Assembly (NCBI GenBank): GCA_943704425.1
Contig: CALSCP010000642.1
Coordinates: 17,224 to 37,467, forward strand
Direction of reading: 5' to 3'
Length of the DNA stretch: 20,244 nucleotides
Source of the DNA: Ministeria vibrans ATCC 50519
Taxonomy: Eukaryota > Opisthokonta > Filasterea
Shown here: one piece after another, positions 8,025-17,862 of the stretch
How the letters are laid out: every line of letters begins with the position of its first letter
How positions within the stretch are numbered: the stretch's first letter is position 1
Position numbers and translations under genes: made by a program
The notes under the pieces: model-generated
What the model was told of the DNA's origin: nothing
The model's database searches: none
Seen by the model: the letters and a program-made list of their open reading frames with translations, nothing else

Positions 8025-8993
8025 ATGGATTTGACCTTTGTCGATGATGAGTACGGTGGCGACACGCAAGGAAGCCAGTATGACTATGGCGTGGAATCGC
8101 TGTCGATTGTGTCGCAGACGCAGACGCAGACGCAGACGCAAGCACACCCACAAGGAGACGTAAAGCGAGCAGACCCCGACGAGACTGTATAGTTATGATT
8201 ATTTTCTCATTCGCGACCTTTTTTTTTTTTTTCGCAGATGCTGCACTCTCTAGAGAGCACGCGGCCGTCTGAGTCTCTGCGTTTTCACGATGTTGACGAT
8301 GGAGAGTCGTCGGAGGCTGGGGGATCGGGCGGGCCTGCCAAAAGGGCAGGCAAGGGCGGGGGTGGGGTGGGAAGCGGCGGAGACGCAGACGACGGGGGCG
8401 AAGAGGAGCTGGGGGAGGACGAGGAGGAGGAGGACGACGACGAAGAGGACGGCTTGGCAGTGAAGGAGTTGCCGGAGCACGCGTGCCGCTACTGCGGCAT
8501 CCACAACACTCTTTGCGTCGTTCAGTGCAACATTTGCAAGAAGTGGTTTTGCAACAGTCGTGGAAACACGTCGGCAAGTCACATTGTGAGCCATCTGGTG
8601 CGCAGCAAGCACAAGGAGGTGTCGTTGCACCGAGATACGCCTCTGGGTGACTCGAATTTGGAGTGTTACAACTGTGGCACGCGCAACATTTTCTTGTTGG
8701 GATTCGTGTCGCACAGCAAGGACTCAGTTGTCGTGTTGCTGTGTCGTCAGCCATGTCTGCAAAGCACCGCCAAGAGCTCCGACTGGGACGTGAGTCACTG
8801 GTCACCGCTCCTTGAAGACAAGGTGTTTCTCCCCTGGCTCGTCAAAATGCCGTCAGAGCAGGAACTGCAACGGGCGCGCCACATGACAGCGGCGCAGATC
8901 ACACAGCTGGAGGATCTGTGGAAGAGCAAGCCCGAGGCGGTTCTGGAGGATTTGGAGCAGGTAGCACGAGAATGGACACTACATATATTTGCA

Positions 8994-9085
<92 letters not shown>

Positions 9086-9832
9086 TCATGCTCTTACACA
9101 AAATTTGTTGTTGTCCAGCCCGGCGTCGAAGAGGCGGTTCAACCAGTGCTACTGCGTTATGAAGACGCATACCAGTACCAGAATGTGTATGGACCGCTGG
9201 TGAAGCGCGAGGCAGACTACGACAAGGCAGTCAAGGCGTCGCAGGAGCACACAAATGTGGTGGTGCGGTGGGACACCAACGTGAGCAAACGGTACATTGC
9301 CTATTTCACGATTGCGCGGCAGTCTGACGAGTACAAGCTGGCGATTGGCGATGAGATGCGACTGAGCTATGAAGGGGAACTAAGTCGCGCGTGGCACGGA
9401 GCAGGGCAGGTGGTGCATTTGCCGCCGACGCTGGAGAGTGAGATTGGGATTGTCATTACGCGTGGCGCACACAACGTCCCGAAGGACTGTACCCACAACT
9501 TTACCGTGGCCATGGTCTGGAAGTCGGTCAACTACGACCGCATGCAGAACGCCCTCAAGGCCTTTGCTGTCGACGAGAAGTCTGTTAGTAGCTACATTTA
9601 CCATCAGATTCTTGGTCATGATCTTGAGCCGCAGACGCTCAAGTGTGCTATTCCCAAGCGGTACGAGTGTACTTTTTTTTGTATGTCTATCTGAATACGT
9701 AGGCGTGTCTATGTCTGTGCGTAAAAGCGGTGTATAATTAATAAGTATATTATTTTATTATTTTATTATTGTATTTGTATAATTATATAATATAATATAA
9801 TTATTATTATATTATAATATATATAATTATAA

Positions 9833-9886
<54 letters not shown>

Positions 9887-11824
9887 AAGAAAAGGATAAG
9901 CTGATTGTTGACGTAATTGTGTGGGTGCATCAGGTTCTCTGCGCCCGGTCTGCCCGAGCTGAACCACTCGCAGCAGCAAGCGGTGCGCACGGTGATTGAG
10001 AAGCCGCTGAGCATGATCCAGGGCCCGCCGGGGACCGGCAAGACGGTGACGTCGGCAACCATTGTGTACCATCTGGTGCAGCAGCGCCAGGGCCAGGTGC
10101 TTGTGACGGCGCCCAGCAACATTGCTGTGGACCAACTGGCTGAGCGCATTCACCTGACGGGCGTGAAGGTGGTTCGTGTGGCCGCCAAGAGTCGCGAGAC
10201 GCAGGAGAGCTCTGTCGACTTTCTGTCGCTCCACGTCCAGGCGAAGCAGGTCACCGGCTACCCCGATCTCAACAAGCTGCAGGAGCTGAAAAGCAAGCTG
10301 GGCGAACTCTCTATCAGCGACGAGAAGCGCTACCGCAAACTTCTGCGCCAGTGCGAGTCGGACCTTCTGAAGGTACGATAATTTGCAGTTATTTTAAACA
10401 CACATTACACTGAAACTCTTGCTTTATTGTAGGCTGCTGACGTGATCTGCTGCACTTGTGTGGGTGCTGGTGATCCGCGATTGCAGCGCTTTCGATTCCG
10501 ATCCGTTCTCATTGACGAGTCGACTCAGGCGACAGAGCCCGAATGTATGATTCCCATTGTGAATGGCGCAAAGCAGGTGAGTCACAAAAAAAAAAAAAAA
10601 AAAAAAAAAAAAGCGACCATGGGAGGCTGTGCGTGGCGGCTATGGAACGCTGCGCGACGACGTGAAAACCTCTTTTTGTCACTAAGACTCTGACTCTGTG
10701 CACTATCACTGAATCTATCGCAGTTTCTACCTAACACGTTTTTAAATTTGTGTAAATCTATTGCTCTTTCTCCCTCTCTCTCTCTCTCTGTCTCTCTCTG
10801 TCTCTCTCTGTCTCTATCTCTGTCTCTGTCTGTCTGTCTCTGTCTCTAACTCTGCCCTCTCTTCTGTCTCCCGTCTCTGCTTAGGTGGTGATGGTCGGCG
10901 ACCATTGTCAGCTGGGCCCTGTGGTCATGTGCGACAAGGCGGCGGGTGCAGGTCTGGCCCAGTCGCTGTTTGAGCGGCTGATCAACCTTGGGATTCGTGC
11001 GGTGCGTCTGCAGGTGCAGTATCGCATGCACCCGTGTCTCTCCGTCTTCCCGTCCAACACCTTCTATGACGGCGACCTGCAGAACGGCGTCACGTCCGCC
11101 GAGCGCATCAAGGCTGCTGTCGACTTTCCCTTTCCGTACCCCGACCATCCCATGTTCTTCTATTGTTCGTACGGCCCTGAAGAGATCTCCTCCACCGGCA
11201 CCTCTTTTCTCAACCGCACCGAAGCGGCGCTCGTCGAAAAGATTGTGACGCGCTTCTTCAAGGCAGGTGTCACAGCAGAGCAGATTGGAATCGTGACGCC
11301 GTACGAGGGTCAGCGTGCCTATCTCGTTCAGGTACGTCCTTAGGGGGAGGTTTTTTTTTGTTTGTTTGTTTTGTGTGTGGGTGTGGGATCAAGTGATTGT
11401 GTCTTTGTGTCTAACTTCTTCTCTTGTTAGTACATGCAATACAACGGGTCGATGCGGACGTCACTGTATCAAAATGTTGAAGTGGCGAGTGTGGATGCGT
11501 TCCAAGGGCGTGAGAAGGACTACATTATTGTGACGTGCGTGCGCAGTAACGACCATCAAGGCATTGGCTTCCTGCGCGATCCCCGCCGACTCAATGTCGC
11601 CCTCACGCGCGCCAAGTACGGCCTTATTGTCGTGGGTAACCCTAAGGTTTTATGCCGTCAACGCCTGTGGAATGCCCTCCTCGATCACTTCAAGCAGCAG
11701 AATGTCGTCGTCGAGGGCCCTATCAACGCACTCAAGCCGAGCAACATCAAGTTCACTCGTCCCGACCTCTTCCAACCCCCCATGTCTGCCTTCCAGCAGC
11801 AGCAACAACAGTTTTTCCAGCAGC

Positions 11825-11861
<37 letters not shown>

Positions 11862-12403
11862 GCAGCAGCAGCAGCAGCAAGCTCCTTACGTTCCCTTTGC
11901 CATGCACGATCAACTTGCGTTCATTGGTGATCAGCCTGCCCCTGCCCTCCCATCCACTCTTCCCGTTCCCGCCGGCGTCTTCTACACGCAAAGTCAAGTA
12001 CGAGTCAGAGAGAGTTTGAGTTTGAGTTTGACTTGAGAGAGAGTGTTTGAGAAAGGAGGGGGAAAGAGACCAAGTAATAGAGAGAGAATTTTACTCTTGT
12101 GTGTCGGTGTCCGTGTGTGTATGTGGGCGAGAGCGCGAGGGAGCAAACTGTAACTCTGCTCTGCTTTGTGCGTAGGAGTACGCAACTCAGTCGCAGTCGC
12201 AGCAATCTCAGCGCGACTACCCCTCCGGCTCGTCCAGCCTGAGCACGTCGTTCAGCCAGACTCAGAATGAACCATTTTCGCAAGACACTCTGTCACAGGT
12301 GAGTTTGCAGTTGAACTAGTGTGTCGTGTTTATTTCCAAATTGCAACAATATAAACCATCTCGGTTGTTGGTTTAGGCGACGATGTTTTCTCAGGATTTG
12401 TGA
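8025..12403 (+). CDS. UPF1: UPF1 (RENT1/NAM7) nonsense-mediated mRNA decay RNA helicase
   Basis: ATP-dependent 5'-3' RNA helicase of NMD. Coding exons: 8025-8159, 8238-8960, 9119-9660, 9934-10372, 10433-10576, 10885-11331, 11431-11997, 12176-12298 and 12377-12403 (stop TGA 12401-12403). All introns are GT-AG; most are phase 0, and the one at 9661 is phase 2 and splits an Arg codon. The product is about 1,048 residues, close to human UPF1. From N to C: conserved D-T-Q-G (Thr14, equivalent to human Thr28) and TQ repeats; the Cys/His zinc domain from about residue 128 (C-R-Y-C-G-I-H); Walker A G-P-P-G-T-G-K-T near 497-504; D-E-S-T near 641; Y-R-M-H-P near 707; D-A-F-Q-G-R-E-K-D near 830; A-L-T-R-A near 865; polyQ; and an SQ-rich tail ending F-S-Q-D-L. 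Exon 1 could instead end at 8186 (donor GTATAG), adding nine residues in frame. The ATG at 8025 gives the conserved N-terminus. Confidence 0.96.
8115..8141 (+). repeat. (CAGACG)n hexanucleotide repeat coding TQ repeats
   Basis: Four CAGACG units plus CAA lie in the first UPF1 exon. With the preceding Ser they encode [10 protein letters not shown] (residues about 30-39). SQ/TQ dipeptides are the target motif of the PIKK kinase SMG1, which phosphorylates UPF1. Confidence 0.9.
8480..8960 (+). other. UPF1 Cys/His-rich (CH) zinc-binding domain
   Basis: The Cys/His ligands are laid out as in animal UPF1: [26 protein letters not shown], then C-Y-N-C-G and L-L-C-R-Q-P-C. In known UPF1 proteins this domain binds UPF2 and restrains the helicase. 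An acidic stretch (about 8400-8455) rich in Glu/Asp and Gly precedes it. Confidence 0.93.
8997..9078. repeat. (GT)41 microsatellite inside UPF1 intron 2
   Basis: An uninterrupted GT dinucleotide run of about 82 bp lies within the 158-bp intron 8961-9118. It makes up over half of the intron, and long frames read through it on both strands are artefacts. Confidence 0.97.
9661..9933 (+). other. UPF1 intron 3, AT-rich with (TA)n(GT)n
   Basis: 273-bp phase-2 intron: donor GTACGAG at 9661, acceptor CAG at 9931-9933. It is almost entirely A/T in 9730-9860, then a (TA)n run (about 9839-9863) passes into (TG)n (about 9863-9886). The joined codon CG|G restores the conserved P-K-R before F-S-A-P-G-L-P. 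Confidence 0.9.
10577..10884 (+). other. UPF1 intron 5 with poly(A) and CT-rich tracts
   Basis: 308-bp intron, the longest in the window: donor GTGAGT at 10577, acceptor TTAG at 10881-10884. It holds an uninterrupted run of 27 A (10586-10612) close to the donor, and a long CT/CTGT-rich pyrimidine tract (about 10762-10880) leading to the acceptor. Confidence 0.92.
11794..11880 (+). repeat. CAA/CAG repeat coding polyglutamine in UPF1
   Basis: Mixed CAA and CAG codons encode about 28 residues, almost all Gln with one Phe-Phe interruption, at roughly residues 932-960. This lies after the helicase core and before the A-M-H-D-Q-L-A segment, which recalls the T-H-D-Q-I region of animal UPF1. The region is low-complexity and probably unstructured. 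Confidence 0.93.
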
Positions 12404-12699
12404 GCTATTTGTCTATGTATGAGTAAACCGGTTGAAGGGAGAAGGATAAAAGAAACATAGAGTAAGAGAGCAACAGAGGAAGAGAATTTAGAGAAATAGA
12501 AAGCAAAAGGGGAAGCAAGAAGAGGGGCAAAATTGTTTGTATTAAGAAAATAAATAGAGAATCGAGAGCTGTAGGCAATGATTGTTTGTATTATTGTATT
12601 TCAAGAAAGAGATTTTTTTATTGATTTGATGAGTCGTAAAATTTTAGAAAAACTTGTCAGTTAATTTGTTTTTCCTTCTTCCCACGCCACTCCCACGCA
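12404..12699. other. UPF1 3' flank / intergenic region
   Basis: Purine-rich, AT-rich DNA with no coding frame. AATAAA at 12549-12554, 146 bp after the UPF1 stop, is the best poly(A) signal candidate. The following 145 bp up to the next ATG must hold the promoter of the downstream gene. No TATA box is convincing. Confidence 0.55.
12549..12554 (+). promoter_or_regulatory. Candidate poly(A) signal for UPF1
   Basis: AATAAA lies 146 bp past the stop codon in A-rich DNA, followed by a T/G-richer stretch (TTGTTTGTATTATTG). Assigned by position and hexamer only. Confidence 0.45.
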
Positions 12700-15600
12700 A
12701 TGGAAATGCCGTCTGAGCTCGCGTGGGACTCTGCGCGTGACGCAGTGACATTGTCGACGTACAGCGAGAGGGCGTCGGCACTGGAAATGGTCGATGCGAC
12801 GAGATCTATCCACCAGTAGGACAAAACCTCCTTTGTGTTAACGTTGTGCCCTCCTCGTGCGCGACGGGGCTTGCTGCATGCTAACTGATGCATGCTGTGT
12901 GTATGTGTGTGTGTGTGTGTGTCTCTCTCTCTCTGCGTAGGGTTGGAACTCGCTTTGCCGGCGCTGCCCGTGAATTCTTCAACATGGGCTGCTGCCACGA
13001 GCCTTCGATTGTCGTTCGCTCGCTTGCGCCGTACGACAGCGACCCGGACGCCCGCGGCGAGGACACTGCTGCTGCTGCATGTGTTGACGGCGGACCAAGC
13101 AGCGCGGACGCCGCTGAGCAGAGCGGGGGCGAAGCGGATGCTGTGGAATCTGCAGCAGCCGACGAGAACCGCAAGGATGACTGCGACGAGACGACGCCGG
13201 CAGAGGACGCCACGCCTGCTGCTGTCGACGGCACACCTGTCGACCTGGTGCACACGGCCGCCACCAACCTGGAGTGCGCCATTGAGTTGGCCGCCGCTTC
13301 GTTTCCCGTCAATCGTGCCGACGGCCAACCCCCGTCCATTGAGGCGCTCGTTGCCACTGTCGACGAAACAGCCAAGCTCATTGCGGGCGCTTGTACGCAA
13401 TTGAGCGAGTTTTCGAAACGACAACGGCTCAGCGTGGGCGACCGTTCGCGTCTGGTTGACGACGCGACGACCCTTCAGCGTGCTTGTGTGCGTCTCATTG
13501 AGCTCATGCCCCGCGCAGTTCCCGCCACGGACGCCGCTACAGCCTTTGTACTGCACCTGGTAGGGGTCTTGGGCGACGTCTGTGCTCTCAATCGCCTCAT
13601 TGGCTCGGGCTCACGCAGTTCACGTGCCAGCAAACTCGAAGCGGCGCTTCCGGTGCTTCTTGCCGAAGCATGGACACTCTCCTACCAACTCACAAACGCC
13701 ACCGCAACACCCTCGTGCGAGTGCCTCCTCGAGCACTTTAACACAGTTATTGATCTCCTGCGCTACTACACATCGTCAGCTCTCTCGCGCGCCTTCGAAC
13801 CCTTCTGCCGCGCCATGCCCTCTCTCTGCGCTGCCAAGCTGGTTGATCTGCTCCTCGACGACGCACGCGCCACTGTCAGCCTTCTTCTCCAGTCGACCGC
13901 GGACACGGTGTCTCACATTGAGGTGAGCATGTTATTCATTCTCATTTTTGATCGTCTTCTTTCTTCGTTCGCGTTCACTCACTCATTTTTTTTTTTTTTT
14001 CCCCTTCTTTCTTCTTTCATAGCGACCACTGATTGTTTTCTCTGGCGCATGGAAAACCCTGTGCGACACCCTCCCCGCGTCCCTTCTGCCCTCCGGTGCT
14101 CGCATGGCCTGGACCGAAATCTTCTCCCCGGCTGTCGTGCACTGGCTGGCCATTGCGACACAGCGACTGTCACATATGGTCCATGCGTCGCTCCGCGATG
14201 AGCCTTGGCAAAGTCCCCTTTTGCTACCTCTCACGAGCACATCGAATGGCGATCCAGAAGGTGGTGTTGCTGTTAGCGGTGCAGAGGACGGAGTGAGCGC
14301 TGTGTCACCGGAGCGTGTGTGTTCGTTAAACAATTCGCGTGCGTTGCTGGATGTGTGGTGTGCCGTGCAGCAGGTGGTGATGTTTGTGCGTGAGTGCACT
14401 GCGACACTTGTCACCGAGCCCACGCAGGCCGATGATCTACGAACACTCTTGGAGGAACGTCTTGCTGACTGTATTGGGGCGATCATTGAGACGCATGCTG
14501 TGGTACCTGTGGTGATGGACGTGCCGCACTGTACGGGGCTCCGATGCAACCAGACACTGCGTCTGCGTCTGCGTCGTGCGCGCGAATCCACTGCTGACTC
14601 TGCCTCCTACGGCACCAGCAGTGTTTCGCCCACCCAGCGACGCCATCACTTTCAGCATCAGCGTGGTGCACCTGCAATGTCACAAACAGTCACACAGACG
14701 GAGACGTTCGAGACGGTGCGTCATGTGCGCTTCGTGGACAACCACACCACCATCAATCGAGACGATCCTACTCTGACGGCGACCGCATTTGACGATGATT
14801 TTGATGATGACGGCGACTCGGACGCGAGCGATGAGTTTAACAGCGGTGGCGGTGCGAGTATGGCCCGCCAGCGTCCCTTGCAGACTTTTAAGAGCGCTGC
14901 GGAGTACAACCACCGGCGAGTGCGACAGGAACAGGACAGATTGCGGCGCTCGGGAGGTGCCCAAGGGTACACTTTGCCCGACTTCGACTCGGGCGATGTC
15001 ACTGTCATGCAGCTCACAGCGGCCACCGACTGTGCGTCACTAGATGTCTGGCTTCTTTCGGCGGCCGCTTGCTTCCGCGGCACCGCCGACTCGGTGCTGG
15101 CCGAAGCACCCGAAACACTCACGCCAGTTCCGCCCTTTGCGTGTGTGCGTCTCAACGACATCCATACGTCGCTCGGGCTCCTGCCGCACATTGCAGTAGC
15201 TGTGCGCAACGCCACTCGCATCAAGACCACCGTTGCCGCTACCGAGGCTGCCGAGGCTGCCGAAGCGTCGTCGCGTGTTCAAGGCATGGCCGACTATATT
15301 GATCCAGAAGGTATCTTTAGAATGTGAAGAATGGCCTGTTATGTTGGTCCACTCCTGATTTTTTTTTGTTTTTTTTTGTGTGTGTAGTGGCATGCTATGG
15401 ACGCGCCGCTGTCGTCTCGGCACATTTCAAGAATCTCAAGCATGACGCAAGTGAGTTAAACGAGTTGGAACTGCGCTATGTGGAAGAGACGAACCTGCCT
15501 GAGTGGCTGCGACGTGGACACGAGTGGCTGCCGGACTTTGAAGAGCTGCCAATGGGGGGAAAGCGCAGTGGCGTCGAGCGACGCACAGTTGCCTCACGCT

Positions 15601-16925
15601 CGTCTGCTGCTACTGGTGGTGGTGGTGGCGGTGGTAGTAGCAAGAGTATTCCTCGACCGAGCAGTACGATGAGCATTGCGTCGGATGGGAGTGCGCATGT
15701 GTCGCGCCATTGGTGCGGCGACATTGATTTGGACTCGTGTGGGGGCTGTGACAATCCATTGGTGCACACAGGCAAGTTGGCCCTTGAGCGCCATGTGCTC
15801 ATGCATGCTCGGGTGTGGCTGGTGCGCGCATTAGCATCGCGTATCAACTGGTATGCGCGTGTGGGAATGCGTGCCCTGTTGGGGCCACTTGCGAGCGAGA
15901 GCACTCGACTCGACGCACACCATGCTGTGTCGCGCATTGTGGCGTTGGTGGAAGAGAACCTCGAGTGTGTTGCTGATCACCTACTGCCAATTCCTTTTGC
16001 GCTTGTTGCCGAGCGTGTCCTGCGCATGTACGTTGCGGATCTTCTTGAGCTTGTGTCGCCCCATCGTTCTGTGGTGATTGGTCCTGCTCTTGTGCATGTG
16101 GCTCACACCAGTTTGGTGCGTCTGTACCTCATCTACCGCGATGTTTTTCACGCATCCCTGCTGCGCTCCATCCTTGCACCTGCCTCGCGTCATCTACAGC
16201 TCTTGTCCTTCTCCACCTCGACTCTCGCGGCCATCCACTGCGCCATTCGCGATCAGCGACGACCACCGCATCCCATCAAGAGCACGTCGACCGCCGCAGC
16301 AACACTACTGCACGCGGTGCGTCGAAACACCAGCAAGGCGTCGGGCGACACAATTTCTCGTCGTTCGACGCTGTCGTCAGTGAGCGCCGTCAGCACATCG
16401 AGTGAGTATGTGGTCGCGCAGTGCTTTGATGGCTATGAAGTGGACGTGGAGGCACGTGATGTTGGCAAGATGCTCTACCGACGCATGCACGCCGCCTACT
16501 GTGCCCCACCGCCCAACAGCACGGCAACGAGCGGCGGTGGTGATGTACCACTGCAACCGATGCTCTTGCGTGATCACACGATGCTTCTCTTCTTTCGCTA
16601 CCGTGCCTGTGTGCGTGGCGATGAGGTGCAAGCGTGGCTCATGAGCTCGCGCATTTGCGCCGATCCGACGGCCGTGTCGCTGCTTATGAACCGTCTTCTG
16701 GTTGCTGGAGTCCTTGTGAATGCGCACGACGAAGAGCAGCGCAAATTTGAAGCGTCCATGTTCACTTTTTACCGCTTTATGTCAGACGAGAGCGAGACAG
16801 GTCGTCGTGTTCTCAGTGACAACGAAGTGGATGCCTGGGTTGCTGTTGTCAAGGCGCATCGCCACCGCGATCGTACCGCCGCTCATGTCAGTCGTTTGCT
16901 CGCTGCGCGTGAGAATGGGCGTTGA
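12700..16925 (+). CDS. Munc13-like MUN-domain protein with C-terminal DEP domain
   Basis: Proposed exons: 12700-12815, 12941-13922, 14023-15310 and 15388-16925 (stop TGA 16923-16925); introns of 125, 100 and 77 bp; about 1,307 residues. The N-terminal 250 residues are Ala/Asp/Glu-rich. MHD1-like sequence near residues 385-460 (W-T-E-I-F-S-P-A-V-V-H-W-L, then R-D-E-P-W) is followed by N-N-S-R-A-L-L-D-V-W. An L-N-D-I-H segment near 739 recalls the L-N-N-I-E stretch of Munc13 MUN domains. An MHD2-like helix lies near 970-1025 (A-L-V-E-E-N-L ... L-L-P-I-P-F). The DEP domain covers about 1148-1258 (R-A-C-V-R-G-D-E-V-Q-A-W-L, ending F-Y-R-F). Munc13/CAPS proteins prime vesicles for SNARE fusion, a role inferred here. 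No C2 domain was seen. Exon 1 is the least certain part: translation could instead start at 12984 (M-G-C-C-H-E-P-S). Confidence 0.7.
12816..12940 (+). other. Proposed intron 1 of the MUN-DEP gene
   Basis: Donor GTAGGA at 12816; acceptor GCGTAG at 12935-12940 preceded by a (GT)n(CT)n tract. A phase-2 splice joins CA to G, giving an intact Gln codon and one open frame from the ATG at 12700. The ATG at 12700 has an in-frame stop upstream at 12637-12639. The frame match supports the intron, but the first exon has no homology I recognise. Confidence 0.6.
14103..16080 (+). other. MUN domain region (MHD1 to MHD2)
   Basis: Spans the MHD1-like segment (14100-14230), a low-complexity acidic linker (Asp-rich, about 14785-14840), the L-N-D-I-H segment (about 15150) and the MHD2-like helix (about 15910-16075). 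Order and spacing agree with UNC13D/BAIAP3-type MUN domains. Sequence similarity is weak outside these patches, so the family call is pattern-based. Confidence 0.6.
16447..16776 (+). other. DEP domain
   Basis: About 110 residues match the DEP pattern: helix R-D-V-G-K-M-L-Y-R-R-M, a Pro/Gly-rich insertion, L-R-D-H, C-V-R-G-D-E-V-Q-A-W-L, then L-M-N-R-L-L-V-A-G-V-L, and the closing F-Y-R-F. DEP domains target proteins to membranes or GPCR complexes. An insertion of about 15 residues (P-P-P-N-S-T-A-T-S-G-G-G) lies between the first helix and the beta-hairpin. Confidence 0.8.
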
Positions 16926-16973
16926 TTTATCATGCTAAATACACACAATGTTATTGTCTTTTATGTCATTAAT

Positions 16974-16979
16974 AATAAA
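16974..16979 (+). promoter_or_regulatory. Candidate poly(A) signal for the MUN-DEP gene
   Basis: AATAAA lies 49 bp after the stop codon, immediately before the ATT repeat. Good position, but the surrounding DNA is so AT-rich that a chance match is possible. Confidence 0.5.
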
Positions 16980-16984
16980 AATTA

Positions 16985-17031
<47 letters not shown>
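16985..17031. repeat. (ATT)n microsatellite
   Basis: An uninterrupted trinucleotide ATT run of about 15 units lies in the intergenic DNA just after the candidate poly(A) signal. Confidence 0.95.
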
Positions 17032-17032
<1 letters not shown>

Positions 17033-17385
17033 GTACAGCTCTCGATTCTCTATTTATTTTCTCTATTTATTTGTTTGCAAGGCGGTCTGGCTGTGTCTTC
17101 GCGTGGTGACTGTATCATTAATAAATGGGTTGTATTCTTCTTCTTCTTATTTATTTTCCTATGATATTATTATTATTATTACTTGTGTCGCTGTAGTTGG
17201 GGGAGTGATTGGCGATTTACGGTGCGTCTCGGTGCTACGTTGTATGTAATCCGTCAGAATTTTGGCCTGACAATTTTCACCTGACAATTTTCACCTAATC
17301 AATTGTGTATACGTATGAAAATTCAAAGATTAAAAATAATACGTTAATGATTTATGATTAATCGGTTTGTGTGTGTTGATACGAA

Positions 17386-17826
17386 ATGAAACGCAATCGA
17401 CCAGAGGACAGCAGCGAAGACGAAGGCGTGTCGAAGCGAAAGGTACGGGATTGGACGAGTGCGGAGCGCACATTTGAAAGTGGTCGTAGAAACGAAGCAC
17501 TGCGTCGAAGGCGAACCTGGGCGGATGGGCCGATGAGAGCGACGAAGACGATAGCGATGTAAGCATGCCATGCGATGCGGTTGTTTTGGTCGTTTGTTTT
17601 TGAGAGTGAATGAGCTCAAAACGAAACGTTTTTTTTTTTTATTCTTCTTTTTCTTTTGTCGGTTTGCAGTGGGAGGGAGGAGGAGCGAAGAAGAAAGGCA
17701 AGGGGAGGGCGGGGAAGAAGACGGGCAAAGGGCGGCGTGCCACGGTTGATTCGAGCGACGAGGGCTCGTCGTCGTCCGGTTCGGAGTCAGACTCGAGCAG
17801 TGGCTCTGACTCAGATGACTCGTCGT

Positions 17827-17862
<36 letters not shown>

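Larger units (their letters stand above)
16926..17385. other. Intergenic region between the MUN-DEP gene and RTF1
   Basis: AT-rich, without a convincing gene on either strand. It holds a poly(A) signal candidate, an ATT microsatellite and a 14-bp tandem duplication (CTGACAATTTTCAC at 17267-17280 and 17281-17294). It must contain the RTF1 promoter; no TATA box is clear. Confidence 0.6.

Noticed and set aside
7999-8805. 268-codon minus-strand open frame opposite the first UPF1 exons
   Set aside because: It spans a real intron and the conserved CH domain of UPF1 on the other strand. Its Pro/Arg- and Cys-rich composition mirrors the GC-rich acidic coding sequence.
8979-9170. Thr-His or Cys-Val repeat peptides read from the GT microsatellite
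   Set aside because: The (GT)41 run lies in a UPF1 intron; the conserved junction L-E-Q to P-G-V-E-E requires its removal.
10761-10973. Leu/Ser/Cys repeat peptide upstream of UPF1 exon 6
   Set aside because: It comes from the intronic CT-rich pyrimidine tract; the acceptor at 10884 and the V-G-D-H-C-Q-L-G motif show the true exon start.
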